This document shows positions 1-8,576 of a DNA stretch of 64,000 nt, piece by piece. The stretch is from a gamma proteobacterium symbiont of Ctena orbiculata (GTDB lineage Bacteria > Pseudomonadota > Gammaproteobacteria > Chromatiales > Chromatiaceae). The stretch is taken from positions 29,973 to 93,972 of the forward strand of contig QBVD01000060.1 in assembly GCA_003058525.1 (NCBI GenBank). Reading direction: 5' to 3'. Position 1 is the first letter of the stretch; each line of letters starts with the position of its first letter. Position numbers and translations under genes: made by a program. Under the pieces are notes generated by a model. The model ran no database searches. It saw only the letters and a program-made list of their open reading frames with translations, and had not been told where the DNA came from.

Positions 1-1
1 C

Positions 2-979
2 GATCCCACTGGATATGGGCGGATCGTGCGTGACGGTATGGACCGGATCATCCGCATCGTCGAACAGAAGGACGCCAGTCAACGCGAGCAGGAGATTACC
101 GAGATCAATACGGGGATCCTGGCGGTAAAACGGGAGAGACTCGAGAAGTGGCTTGCACAACTCGATAACAACAATGCGCAAAAAGAGTACTATCTGACCG
201 ACATCATCGCCATGGCGGTTGAGGACGGGGTCAATATCCAGGCGGTCCATCCAGACAGTGAAGAGGAGGTCATGGGGGTCAATGACCGCAAACAACTGGC
301 CTATCTCGAACGTTACCATCAACGCCAGTTGGCCGAGTGCTTGATGCACAACGGCGCCACCCTGGCGGATCCCTCGCGCATCGACATTCGCGGTCGCCTG
401 ACCACCGGACAGGACGTTTTCCTCGATTGCAATGTCATCATCGAGGGTAACGTCAGCCTTGCGGACGGGGTCAGGGTCGGTCCGAACGTGGTGCTGAAAG
501 ATTGTTCAATCGGCGAGGGGACGGAGATCTTTGCCAACAGTGTATTGGAAGCCGCCGAGATCGGCAGCGAATGCCGTATTGGCCCCTTTGCCCGGATTCG
601 GCCGGAGAGCAGTCTGGCCGATCATGTCCATATCGGTAATTTCGTCGAGATAAAGAAGAGCCAGGTGGCAGATGGAAGTAAAATTAATCACCTCAGCTAC
701 GTCGGTGACAGCGAGATCGGTGAACAGGTCAATATCGGCGCCGGCACCATCACCTGTAATTACGATGGCGCCAACAAGCACAAAACGGTCATCGGTGATC
801 GCGCCTTCATCGGTTCGGACACCCAGTTGATCGCGCCGGTGGTGGTCGGTGAGGGTGCGACCATCGGTGCCGGTTCAACCATCAGTAAAAACGCACCATC
901 GGAACAGCTGACCCTGACACGGGCAAAACAGATCAGCATCGATGGCTGGCAGAGACCGGTCAAGAAGCCGAAAGCGTAA
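2..979 (+). CDS. glmU: GlmU, bifunctional N-acetylglucosamine-1-P uridyltransferase / glucosamine-1-P acetyltransferase (5' end outside window)
   Basis: GlmU makes UDP-GlcNAc for peptidoglycan and LPS in the cytosol. The gene enters the window already open: codons from base 2 read DPTGYGRIVRDGMD, the conserved stretch of the uridyltransferase domain, followed by EINTGIL, so the GTG at 26 is not the start. The C-terminal half is a left-handed beta-helix with many hexapeptide repeats (DGVRVGPNVVLKDCSIGEGTEI, then IGPFARIRPES, IGNFVEIKKS), plus the acetyltransferase signatures NHLSYVGD and GAGTITCNYDG. About 325 residues are present; the family is usually about 455, so roughly 130 N-terminal residues are missing to the left. 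It lies 20 bp before glmS and is probably co-transcribed with it. Confidence 0.97.
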   Translation, partial: DPTGYGRIVRDGMDRIIRIVEQKDASQREQEITEINTGILAVKRERLEKWLAQLDNNNAQKEYYLTDIIAMAVEDGVNIQAVHPDSEEEVMGVNDRKQLAYLERYHQRQLAECLMHNGATLADPSRIDIRGRLTTGQDVFLDCNVIIEGNVSLADGVRVGPNVVLKDCSIGEGTEIFANSVLEAAEIGSECRIGPFARIRPESSLADHVHIGNFVEIKKSQVADGSKINHLSYVGDSEIGEQVNIGAGTITCNYDGANKHKTVIGDRAFIGSDTQLIAPVVVGEGATIGAGSTISKNAPSEQLTLTRAKQISIDGWQRPVKKPKA

Positions 980-999
980 CATCCAGGGGGAGTTAGAGC

Positions 1000-2826
1000 A
1001 TGTGTGGCATTGTCGGTGGAATCGCACAACGGGATGTTGTTCCCATCCTGATGGAGGGTCTGAAACGCCTTGAATATCGGGGTTATGACTCGGCCGGTGT
1101 TGCGGTATTGGATGAGCGTCAGCACATTCAGCGAATTCGTTCGGTAGGCAAGGTCGCCGCGCTCAAGGACCTGATCGATGGCGCCGCACTTTCAAGCAGT
1201 CTGGGTATCGCCCATACCCGTTGGGCTACACACGGTATGCCGGCGGAGCGCAACGCCCACCCTCATATGAGCGGCGAGCGGGTGGCGATCGTACACAACG
1301 GTATTATCGAAAACTATGCCGATCTGCGTCAGGACTTGAGTGCCAAGGGTTTTACTTTCACCTCTGAGACCGATACCGAGGTCATCGCCCATCTGCTGGC
1401 GGATGTGCTGGCATCGGAACCCGATTTCATCAAAGCCATACGAAAGGCGAGCAGTAAACTGGTCGGTGCCTATGCGCTGGCTGTTGTCAGCCCGGATGAT
1501 CCCGATCAGATGGTGGTCATCAGGGCTGGCAGTCCTTTGGTCATCGGGCTTGGTGTGGGAGAGAACTTTATCGCTTCGGATGTGTTTGCCCTGTTGCCGG
1601 TAACACAGCGTTTTATCTTCCTGGATGAGGGCGACCTGGCTCATGTCTCGAGGGATGAGGTGAAGATTTTCGATGACCAGGGCAGTCAGGTAGAGCGTGA
1701 GGTCCGCACCTCTCGAGTTTCCGCATCGAGCGCGGAAAAAGGACCCTACCGGCACTATATGCTGAAAGAGATCTTCGAACAGCCGGCAGTGATCGCAGAG
1801 ACCCTGGAGGGACGGATTCATAAGGGCAAGCTGCTCGAAGATTCATTCGGTTTCGAAGCGAAACAGTTCCTGGACAAGACCCAAAACGTACACATCATCG
1901 CCTGTGGCACCAGTTACCACGCCGGCCTGGTTGCACGCTATTGGCTGGAAGAGGTCGGCGTTCACTGTAGCGTCGAGGTGGCGAGCGAGTTTCGCTATCG
2001 GCAGGTGGTGGTGCCCGACAACACCCTGTTTGTCACGATCTCCCAGTCGGGCGAGACCGCGGATACCCTGGCCGCGTTGCGTGGCGCCGAGACCCAGGGC
2101 TATCTGGGAAGCCTGACCATCTGCAACGTACCCGAAAGCTCGCTGGTGCGGGAATCCAATGTGGTCCTGATGACCCGGGCAGGCCCTGAGATCGGTGTGG
2201 CATCCACCAAGGCCTTCACCACCCAGCTGGTAGCTCTGAGATTGCTGGTCCTTGCCTTGGCAAAGCGCCGCGGCATGAGCACCGAGAGAGAGCGTGAGCT
2301 GGTAGAGGAACTGCATGCACTGCCACGTCAGGTTGAAGTGATCCTGGAGCTGAACGACGCCATCAAAGAGATGGCGAATGCCTTTGCGGAAAAGAACCAC
2401 GCCCTGTTTCTCGGCAGAGGCAGCTTCTACCCGATCGCCATGGAGGGGGCGTTGAAACTGAAAGAGATCTCCTACATCCACGCCGAGGCCTACCCTGCAG
2501 GTGAACTCAAACATGGCCCCCTGGCGCTGGTCGACGCCGAGATGCCGGTGATCTGCGCGCTACCCGACGATCCGCTGTTGGAAAAAGTCATATCGAATCT
2601 GCAGGAGGTACGCGCCCGTGGCGGTGAACTGTTCCTGTTCAGCGATCAGAAGGTAAAGATCGGCCTGGACCGATACCAGAACCTGACTCTATCCGACATC
2701 TATCCTTCCACGGCGCCGATCGTCTATACCGTTCCGTTGCAGTTGCTTTCCTATCATGTTGCCATATTGAAGGGGACCGATGTGGATCAGCCGCGGAATC
2801 TGGCGAAATCGGTGACGGTAGAGTAG
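1000..2826 (+). CDS. glmS: GlmS, glutamine--fructose-6-phosphate aminotransferase (isomerizing)
   Basis: Converts fructose-6-P and glutamine to glucosamine-6-P, the first step to UDP-GlcNAc. The 608-residue product has the usual length. It begins MCGIVGG, so Cys2 is the N-terminal glutaminase nucleophile after Met removal, and HTRWATHG and HNGIIENY complete that domain. The C-terminal part has two SIS sugar-isomerase domains (TISQSGETADTLAAL, ESSLVRES) and ends DQPRNLAKSVTVE, the conserved tail. The DNA coding for that tail is the TnsD target (attTn7) in many bacteria, and here an element with Tn7-type ends begins 16 bp after the stop. A GGGGGAG ribosome-binding site precedes the ATG. No terminator is seen between the stop and the inserted element. 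Confidence 0.98.
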   Translation: MCGIVGGIAQRDVVPILMEGLKRLEYRGYDSAGVAVLDERQHIQRIRSVGKVAALKDLIDGAALSSSLGIAHTRWATHGMPAERNAHPHMSGERVAIVHNGIIENYADLRQDLSAKGFTFTSETDTEVIAHLLADVLASEPDFIKAIRKASSKLVGAYALAVVSPDDPDQMVVIRAGSPLVIGLGVGENFIASDVFALLPVTQRFIFLDEGDLAHVSRDEVKIFDDQGSQVEREVRTSRVSASSAEKGPYRHYMLKEIFEQPAVIAETLEGRIHKGKLLEDSFGFEAKQFLDKTQNVHIIACGTSYHAGLVARYWLEEVGVHCSVEVASEFRYRQVVVPDNTLFVTISQSGETADTLAALRGAETQGYLGSLTICNVPESSLVRESNVVLMTRAGPEIGVASTKAFTTQLVALRLLVLALAKRRGMSTERERELVEELHALPRQVEVILELNDAIKEMANAFAEKNHALFLGRGSFYPIAMEGALKLKEISYIHAEAYPAGELKHGPLALVDAEMPVICALPDDPLLEKVISNLQEVRARGGELFLFSDQKVKIGLDRYQNLTLSDIYPSTAPIVYTVPLQLLSYHVAILKGTDVDQPRNLAKSVTVE

Positions 2827-2842
2827 CCGCATCCATATATTT

Positions 2843-2869
2843 TGTTGTGCGGGAATAAAGTCCGTCACA
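2843..2869 (+). repeat. Terminal inverted repeat, glmS-proximal end
   Basis: 27 bp starting TGTTGTGCGGGAATAAAG and ending GTCCGTCACA. It matches the reverse complement of 6408-6434 at 26 of 27 positions. It starts 16 bp after the glmS stop codon, close to where Tn7 transposons normally insert. Confidence 0.92.
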
Positions 2870-2971
2870 TCTGAATAAAGTCCGTCACAGCTGTGCATGG
2901 ATAGTTGTTCTGGACAATTAAAGTCGAAAACTAGCTATTAATGTCGTAAACAGGATATTAAAGTCGAGAAC
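2854..2971 (+). repeat. Five TnsB-site-like repeats in the glmS-proximal transposon end
   Basis: Two copies of AATAAAGTCCGTCAC start at 2854 and 2874. Three related copies (ATTAAAGTCGAAAAC, ATTAATGTCGTAAAC, ATTAAAGTCGAGAAC) start at 2917, 2937 and 2957. The spacing within each group is exactly 20 bp, with a 43-bp step between groups. Arrays of about 20-bp transposase-binding sites are typical of Tn7-like ends; assignment to a TnsB protein is inference because no tnsB is present here. Confidence 0.85.
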
Positions 2972-3213
2972 TGGCTTATTTGGGCGAAATGAAAGCTGTC
3001 ATAGGGAAGTATGAGTATCGTGTTGCTGGTTAGTATTTGGCGGCTCTACCCAGATGTCCCTAATGCGACCAAAGCGGAACCCGGCGCAAGTGAACAGAGA
3101 AACCCACTACTAGCCACAAAGCAGGCTTTTTAATCTAGAAATTCAGATCAAATCAGAGCTTCTGAAACTAATCGAAGTCGGAGCTAAAACTCCCAAGCCA
3201 GAGACACCACGTC

Positions 3214-3615
3214 TCAACTACTTAATTTCTGAACGATATTTTCAACTTCGATTTTGTCTGTGCACCCAGAGTTTTTTAACCATGAGAAAAAAGTCAATTC
3301 TGAACATCCGACAACAAGAGCCTTTAGCTTCACTTCGCCTACATCTATTTCACGAACTTCCTCATATGCATTGACACTAAATGTAAACTTACTAAGCAAG
3401 ATCCTTTTCAGAGTATCATCGTCAACAAAATGCTTCCCTAAAAAGCAAACATACACATAATTTACGCGAAGCACCCCCGTCCTATAATAAAGGGACCCAA
3501 TAGAAATCTTCGCATCAACCTCATCAAGCTCTATGTATTTTCGGGAGCACGAATAATGCGCCTTCCCAGCACCGCCATAACCAATTTTTTCCCATTCACC
3601 AGTACGGATTGCCAT
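3214..3615 (-). CDS. Unknown 133-residue protein translationally coupled to the antiporter
   Basis: I do not recognise a family. The product is soluble, with no signal peptide or membrane segment, mixed hydrophobic/charged, and has scattered Cys residues (HYSCSRKY, VVGCSEL, NSGCTDK) without a metal-site pattern. Its ATG overlaps the stop of the antiporter by one base (TAATG), a sign of translational coupling, which argues that it is a real gene working with the exchanger. It has the same low GC as the rest of the transposon cargo. It could be a regulatory partner of the transporter; that is a guess from position only. Confidence 0.6.
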   Translation of the reverse strand: MAIRTGEWEKIGYGGAGKAHYSCSRKYIELDEVDAKISIGSLYYRTGVLRVNYVYVCFLGKHFVDDDTLKRILLSKFTFSVNAYEEVREIDVGEVKLKALVVGCSELTFFSWLKNSGCTDKIEVENIVQKLSS

Positions 3616-4670
3616 TACAGATTCACCAACTGAATAGTAAATACCACGAACAAGGAAACCAAAGAAACACCCTCAATTCTATTGATATGCCTATCATTCA
3701 TTATCACACTTGTAATAATGAACATAAAGAATAGTGATGCCAGCAGAAATATAAGCATATCCGCACGCATTGCCAACGATCCGAACAATGAAATTGACCC
3801 TAATATACCAAGAAGGCCAAATATATTTGACCCAATTATTTCACCAAACAACGCATCAACTTTCTTTTTTCTAACCAGCATAATTGCTGTTGCAATCTCG
3901 GGTATGGACGTACCTATAGCAAGCACAGTTGTCGCTAATTTAGCGCGTGAGACATCTAGAAGAGTTCCTCCTTCTATTAAGGATGAGACCACAAAGTCAC
4001 CCGAAAAAAATAGTGCTGCCAAACTCACCACCAATAAGACAAAACTTCCCGCAATATCCGCTTTATTTTTATTGCTATGTGGCTCTTCATTATCTTTATG
4101 GATTTCTGTCGCGATGCCCTCATCAATTCCCTTTGTGTTTTTAACTGCATCATTTAGATAAAACACGAGCACCACAAGCATAAGTGCGCCCTCGTACCAT
4201 GAAAGTACCCCGTCGTAGAGGCTCCCTAACACGAGGATTACTGCAGTCAGAAAAACCGACATCTGGGTGCCGAAGACATCCTTGTGTACTGTCAAGGCGT
4301 ATGATGCAATCATTGCCCCACAACCTATTCCCAATAAGCTGTTCGCAACGACAGTCCCCAGTACATTCCCGATGACCATTTCGGGCTCTCCTTCGATGGC
4401 AGCACCAATCGAAGAGAACAACTCAGGAGCAGAAGTGCCAATCGCAATTATTAGTATCCCCGTCCCGAGATGGCTTAATCCAAGAATTCCACCAAGGTGA
4501 ACCGACGCATCTGTAAAGACATCAGCAGCTTTTACCAATGCGTACAGACTGAAAAGAAAAAGAGCAGCCTCTAGAACTAAAGAGGAAAATGATGGTCTCA
4601 TGGAAACCAAACCAAAACAGATTGCTATGAGCAGAACTACAAGACTAGCTCCCCTAATACTTTCTTTCAT
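3615..4670 (-). CDS. CaCA-family sodium/calcium (cation) exchanger, YrbG type
   Basis: Inner-membrane cation exchanger of 351 residues with about ten hydrophobic segments. Both inverted alpha-repeats of the CaCA superfamily are present: GTSAPE at residues 78-83 with GNVLGTVVAN at 101-110, and GTSIPE at 253-258 with GEIIGSNIFGLLG at 276-288. The acidic residue in each GTS-PE box is the ion ligand in known members. A hydrophilic cytosolic loop lies between the halves (about residues 178-205, rich in Glu and Lys). The substrate may be Ca2+ or another divalent ion; sequence alone does not settle it. It lies inside the Tn7-type element and overlaps the downstream unknown gene by one base. Confidence 0.88.
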   Translation of the reverse strand: MKESIRGASLVVLLIAICFGLVSMRPSFSSLVLEAALFLFSLYALVKAADVFTDASVHLGGILGLSHLGTGILIIAIGTSAPELFSSIGAAIEGEPEMVIGNVLGTVVANSLLGIGCGAMIASYALTVHKDVFGTQMSVFLTAVILVLGSLYDGVLSWYEGALMLVVLVFYLNDAVKNTKGIDEGIATEIHKDNEEPHSNKNKADIAGSFVLLVVSLAALFFSGDFVVSSLIEGGTLLDVSRAKLATTVLAIGTSIPEIATAIMLVRKKKVDALFGEIIGSNIFGLLGILGSISLFGSLAMRADMLIFLLASLFFMFIITSVIMNDRHINRIEGVSLVSLFVVFTIQLVNL

Positions 4671-4766
4671 TTAATTCTCAATACAGTGTAGTAACAAACA
4701 TCAAACTCTTTTTTAATGATCTTGGCTAGTCAAGAGTTCCTCATACCCAACCTCATAATGTTCACA

Positions 4767-5378
4767 TTAAGTTCTGTAGCCGCCGGGTGGAGGGGAAATT
4801 TCATGCTCAACGCAGTACTCCTGGATAGTCGAGTTGATTTCTTCTAACTCAATCCCCAGTTTACTTCCTCTTCTAACAAACAACTCATACTCCTCATCAT
4901 CTATCTTTCCATCTGCTCCCGCAATCACTAAAGACTCACTAAAGATCTCTTGCTTCCCTCTTTCAGAAACATAACTTAGATACCCCTCTAATCTTTGCGG
5001 CTTTGTCACATATTTAGTTAATATTTCGGTTTCTGGTGGATCAATTTTCTTGTCCGCTCCAGCTGTCGTTATCATGCTTTTTAGAATCTCAAGTTCGATA
5101 ATCGCTTTTTCCAACTCTGCTTCTTCAAATTGGGTGACAGTCATCGTAACGCCACCAATCTGCACTGTGGCCACCTTACCAAAGTAGCTAACAATGGCGT
5201 CCAATACTTTTTTTATCTGGGGGAACAGAATGAAGACCAAAATAAGAAACAAAAGCGGCCAAGCAGCATCTACTACAGCACTAATTAAGAATTCGTAATC
5301 GTCTTGAACTACAGTCTGCTGACTCAAACTATCAGCACATTTACTACAATCGATTTTTTCATTGCCAGCCATAGTCAA
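4767..5378 (-). CDS. Membrane-anchored protein with a TerB-like domain
   Basis: 203 residues. An N-terminal stretch with a CSKC pair (residues 11-14) precedes one hydrophobic segment at about 36-53 (AAWPLLFLILVFILF). The C-terminal half carries two acidic helical repeats, AGADKKIDPPETE and AGADGKIDDEEYE, which match the metal-binding tandem motif of TerB/tellurite-resistance domains. A short region after the membrane helix (VQIGGVTMTVTQFEEAE) is probably cytosolic. It lies 96 bp upstream of the antiporter on the same strand, within the transposon cargo. TerB-type domains often occur in stress or phage-response systems; a link between Ca2+ sensing here and the exchanger is possible but unproven. 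Confidence 0.65.
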   Translation of the reverse strand: MTMAGNEKIDCSKCADSLSQQTVVQDDYEFLISAVVDAAWPLLFLILVFILFPQIKKVLDAIVSYFGKVATVQIGGVTMTVTQFEEAELEKAIIELEILKSMITTAGADKKIDPPETEILTKYVTKPQRLEGYLSYVSERGKQEIFSESLVIAGADGKIDDEEYELFVRRGSKLGIELEEINSTIQEYCVEHEISPPPGGYRT

Positions 5379-6407
5379 ATAATTCCAAATTATTCACACG
5401 GTATTCGCAGAAAATCAAAAAGCCAACCCAAATGAATTTAAAACAGGTTTGGCCTTGGACATGAGAAATACCGCCTACAGTCCACAACCATCAAGGAGAA
5501 TGATCATGTGGCTTTGAATTGCCCCCCTAAAGCCACAAGCTCAGAAGTGACACTCGCCCATAATGCAAGGTAGACACGACATTATACTGAAGTGATAAGA
5601 ACATGACCAACGCAGTATAGGTGATTGAAAATAAACGATATTATCTTCATGCGCGCATTTCAATAGGGTGATAGGGTGTATGGATGCCTTATTGCACGTG
5701 AAAGTAATAACTCGGAAACAAGTGACGGAGTGACAAGCTATATATCTGCATCCTCAACTTTACAGTCGATATACGGTGGTCAAGTTTATTGCCGACACCA
5801 GTATCATTAAAACACATCCTCACTGCATACCCGCGCGCGCAATACAAAAATAATTTTCTGCATGCACATTTGCAGAATGTATTGCAGTTAGTTCGAAAAT
5901 CGACAAGTACAAGCGATGTGAATTTCAAAGATAGTTAACTGAAGTATTCTTTTAAAAAACTGCCGAAACGGGCGTAAATAAACAGCGTTCATAACGTCCC
6001 TGATTGATTCTAAGCGGCGTTCTAAAGCTTTTTCTTGACACACCTGCAACTAAAACAACTAATAAATGCTGTTGTGACTTACAATTGATATCCATGGAAA
6101 TGTAGTTGGCTATTACCAAAGCTGGAGAGTGTCGCCGTGAGTCCAGATCTCTCCTGGATATGAACGTCCGGTTATGGCCGACAGTAGAAGTTGGCCAAAT
6201 CAGCTTAGAATGCCTGCTTCGTTAGCGAAGCAGAAGTCTAGAAGGAGCGCCTCAATGTCACTCAGTTGGGTAATCCCGATTGATTATTGCTATATAGGAT
6301 TTTGTAGGCGCCATTGAAACTGATTAAAATAGTAAGCTATTGGATTTTTTTGACGGACTTTACAGTGAATCTTGACGTGCCAAAATCAATGGCTTAGATA
6401 GACTTAT
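5379..6407. other. Non-coding stretch inside the far part of the Tn7-type element
   Basis: About 1 kb without a convincing gene. Small open frames exist (the longest, 79 codons on the minus strand at 5689-5928, has no ribosome-binding site and odd Cys-rich composition). An 8-bp perfect hairpin CTGCTTCG-TTAG-CGAAGCAG lies at 6214-6233. The region may hold decayed transposon or cargo sequence. Confidence 0.6.
6351..6365 (-). repeat. Internal transposase-site-like repeat, far end
   Basis: TGACGGACTTTACAG; its reverse complement CTGTAAAGTCCGTCA repeats the core AAAGTCCGTCA of the terminal repeat, 59 bp inward. Together with the terminal copy this gives the sparse end expected of the left end of a Tn7-like element. 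Confidence 0.8.
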
Positions 6408-6434
6408 TGTGACGGACTTTATTCCCGCTCAACA
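6408..6434 (-). repeat. Terminal inverted repeat, far end
   Basis: 27 bp, TGTGACGGACTTTATTCCCG followed by CTCAACA. It is the inverse of the repeat at 2843-2869 with one mismatch. It marks the right-hand boundary of the 3592-bp insert; a histidine kinase gene starts its 3' end 70 bp further on. Confidence 0.92.
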
Positions 6435-6503
6435 ATATAATGATTGCTCTGATGTTTGACCGTTATTGTTTCAACAGGACCAGCACCGTTTTGTAGATGG
6501 TTT

Positions 6504-7829
6504 TTAAATGATTTCAGGTACTTTATAGGTTGTGGGAATGCGAATACAAAATTCAGCCCCGCCAAGAGGGCTTTCTCCGGCAGTTATGGTTCCGTGATGA
6601 TTTGTGCAAATACTCTTTGTAATGGAAAGGCCTAATCCGATACCGCCTGATTCACGTGACCGGCTGGGGTCCAGTCGGGTAAATGGTTCAAAAATCAGCT
6701 CTCTTTTGCCAGGTGGGATACCGATTCCGTCATCGGCCACCTTAATTTGGATGTCATTATCTTGTCGTTGCCAAGAGATCAGCACGTTATGTTGCGCAAA
6801 ATGGCATGCATTACGGGCCAGGTTGACAATTGCTCTTTCGATCAAGTACTCAATTGCCTGAATTTCGATATCCTCTCCCTCATAATTAATAGCGATTCGA
6901 GGCGTAATGCTTTTCTGCTTCGCAATGACAGAGCGGATCAGTTTAACAACATTGAATGTATTATATTCCCTGATTTTGTCACCATGCTGTAACCGGGAAT
7001 ATTGCAGTACTTCTTTGACCAGTTGATCCATTTCTTCAAGGGCCGTACAGATATCCTCATACAATGAATCTGCGTCCACGCCGGATTTTGCCGTATTCAG
7101 CATTTCAACGGCAAAGTTCAATCGAGCCATGGGTGATCTGAATTCATGCGCAACACCATGCAGCAAATCCTGGTGCGCCACTAAAAGGCTTGTACGGCTC
7201 TCAACCAGTTTATTCAGATTCTCAGTCAGTATGTCGAGTTCACGGGAGATATCGCCGGGAGTGCCGGGTTGTGTGTTGTTAAGTCTGGACGCCTTACCGT
7301 TACTGTTTAGCAGCGAAATATTATTGAGAACATTGTTGAGTTGAATTTCAAACGGGTTGATTGCAATATACAAACCCGTGATAGAGAGCGCAATAAGCAG
7401 TAGCAGTGATATAAAATCTAGCAATCCAGAGTTCTGCAGCAGAGAGGCTTTCTCCGAAAGTTCAAGTAGTAAGTCAGGTTCCTTTAATTGTATTAACTGT
7501 CTATAAATATTATCCTCATCAAAAAATTCGAAGAAACCTTTACGCTTGAATTCAGTAGGTTCGGGAAAGTTTATGAAATGTTCGTTTGGATCCAAAACAT
7601 TTACGGATATTTCGTACTCATTGGCTATCTCTCGGATTCCTTCATAGTCAATTTCCGTACTCTGACTGATGTGCTGTTTTAGCTTTTCCCGGACGATCTT
7701 AAAATCGACCTTGGGTGTGTGCCCCATAGAATCAAATTCGATATAGCTATGCAGCCAGGAAGTTAAGATAAACCAAAAGATCAATATCGGAATAATGAAG
7801 GCTATACAGCGAAAGTAGAGTGTTTTCAT
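6504..7829 (-). CDS. Two-component sensor histidine kinase
   Basis: 441 residues. Two membrane helices (about 8-26 and 138-157) enclose a periplasmic sensor region of about 110 residues with no recognised fold. A linker follows, then the H-box LLHGVAHEFRSPMARL with phospho-acceptor His228. The catalytic ATPase domain has N-box NLARNACHFA, G1 box VADDGIGIPPG, FEPFTRLD and G2 box GGIGLGLSI. It resembles RstB/CpxA-like kinases. Its first four bases overlap the response-regulator gene upstream (ATGA type), so the pair is co-translated. The sensed signal is unknown; the neighbouring lipoprotein and secreted protease suggest an envelope-related role, which is inference. Confidence 0.93.
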   Translation of the reverse strand: MKTLYFRCIAFIIPILIFWFILTSWLHSYIEFDSMGHTPKVDFKIVREKLKQHISQSTEIDYEGIREIANEYEISVNVLDPNEHFINFPEPTEFKRKGFFEFFDEDNIYRQLIQLKEPDLLLELSEKASLLQNSGLLDFISLLLLIALSITGLYIAINPFEIQLNNVLNNISLLNSNGKASRLNNTQPGTPGDISRELDILTENLNKLVESRTSLLVAHQDLLHGVAHEFRSPMARLNFAVEMLNTAKSGVDADSLYEDICTALEEMDQLVKEVLQYSRLQHGDKIREYNTFNVVKLIRSVIAKQKSITPRIAINYEGEDIEIQAIEYLIERAIVNLARNACHFAQHNVLISWQRQDNDIQIKVADDGIGIPPGKRELIFEPFTRLDPSRSRESGGIGLGLSITKSICTNHHGTITAGESPLGGAEFCIRIPTTYKVPEII

Positions 7830-8527
7830 GCATTATCCACGAATAAGTAGCCCTGCAACCTGACAGTTTTGATTTTGATCCGGCAGTTTTCGTACGCTGA
7901 GATTTTTTTTCGTAAGCGAGAGATTCTGATATCGAGCGTTCTGTCCATGCCATCGTACTTGAAATGTAAGATATCATTGTATATGTCATCACGTGCTACA
8001 ACGGTTCCGGCTCTTTTTGCAAGATAGACTAGAAGATCGAATTCAGCATCGGTGAAATCGAGTAATGAATCTTCAATATATACTGTGCGACTTCTACAAT
8101 AAATCGCCATATTCCCGACATTAACAGTATCTTCGGACTGTGCATAATCCTTATCACGACGCATTAAAGCTCTTATTCTGGCTAACAGTACTCTTGGTTT
8201 AAGCGGCTTGCCGATATAGTCATCCGCACCAACTTCCAAACCGACAATTTCATCCACTTCTTCATTGAGCGCGGTTAATATGAGAATCGGGCCGGTATAC
8301 CATTTGCGTATCTCTTTACACGCCGTCAGCCCATCTGTATCCGGCATCATAAGATCTAAAATGATAAGTTGGGGTGTATAGGATTTTGTAAATTCGATGG
8401 CTTGCAGGCCATTATGTCTTATTGATACGTCATATCCGGCATCAATCAGATATTTGCCGACAAGCCTGGTGAAGGGAATATCGTCATCAACCAGCAGTAT
8501 GGCGTCATTATCACTATGTTTATGCAT
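7826..8527 (-). CDS. OmpR-family response regulator
   Basis: 233 residues. The receiver domain has the acidic pocket VDDD (13-16), phospho-acceptor Asp58 in LIILDLMMPD, and Lys107 in GKPLKPR. A C-terminal winged helix (about 135-230) has the family ending RISRLRKKI...RLQGYLF. It probably activates or represses its own operon and nearby envelope genes when phosphorylated by the overlapping kinase. The ATG is preceded by a purine-rich stretch (TTGAGAGGTG-type) but 49 bp separate it from the lipoprotein gene upstream, so a shared transcript is possible. Confidence 0.95.
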   Translation of the reverse strand: MHKHSDNDAILLVDDDIPFTRLVGKYLIDAGYDVSIRHNGLQAIEFTKSYTPQLIILDLMMPDTDGLTACKEIRKWYTGPILILTALNEEVDEIVGLEVGADDYIGKPLKPRVLLARIRALMRRDKDYAQSEDTVNVGNMAIYCRSRTVYIEDSLLDFTDAEFDLLVYLAKRAGTVVARDDIYNDILHFKYDGMDRTLDIRISRLRKKISAYENCRIKIKTVRLQGYLFVDNA

Positions 8528-8576
8528 AGTTTTTATTGAGAGGTGTTTTTCAGTTTCTGATTTTTGTTTCGAAATG

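Larger units (their letters stand above)
2843..6434. mobile_element. Tn7-type element (3.6 kb) without transposase genes, inserted at attTn7
   Basis: Both ends carry a 27-bp inverted repeat beginning TGTTG(T/A)GCGGGAATAAAG (one mismatch). Shorter copies of the same core repeat inward: four more at the glmS side and one more at the far side. This asymmetry, the TGT...ACA ends and the position 16 bp after glmS are features of Tn7-family elements, whose dense right end faces glmS. No tnsA, tnsB, tnsC, tnsD/tniQ or Cas gene is visible inside. The cargo is an AT-rich convergent-free set on the minus strand: a TerB-like membrane protein, a CaCA antiporter and a coupled unknown. No exact 5-bp target duplication is seen (TATTT left, ATATA right). 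It could be non-autonomous or a deletion derivative. Confidence 0.8.

Noticed and set aside
5689..5928. 79-codon frame on the minus strand inside the transposon
   Set aside because: No ribosome-binding site, odd composition, and no resemblance to a known protein.
6204..6240. Integron attC-like site around CTGCTTCG-TTAG-CGAAGCAG
   Set aside because: A hairpin with GTTAGC is present, but the paired R'' and R' core sites of attC are not, and no integrase or cassette array is seen.
2838..6439. Five-base target duplication of the Tn7-type element
   Set aside because: The five bases outside each end are TATTT and ATATA; they share only AT-richness, so no duplication is claimed.
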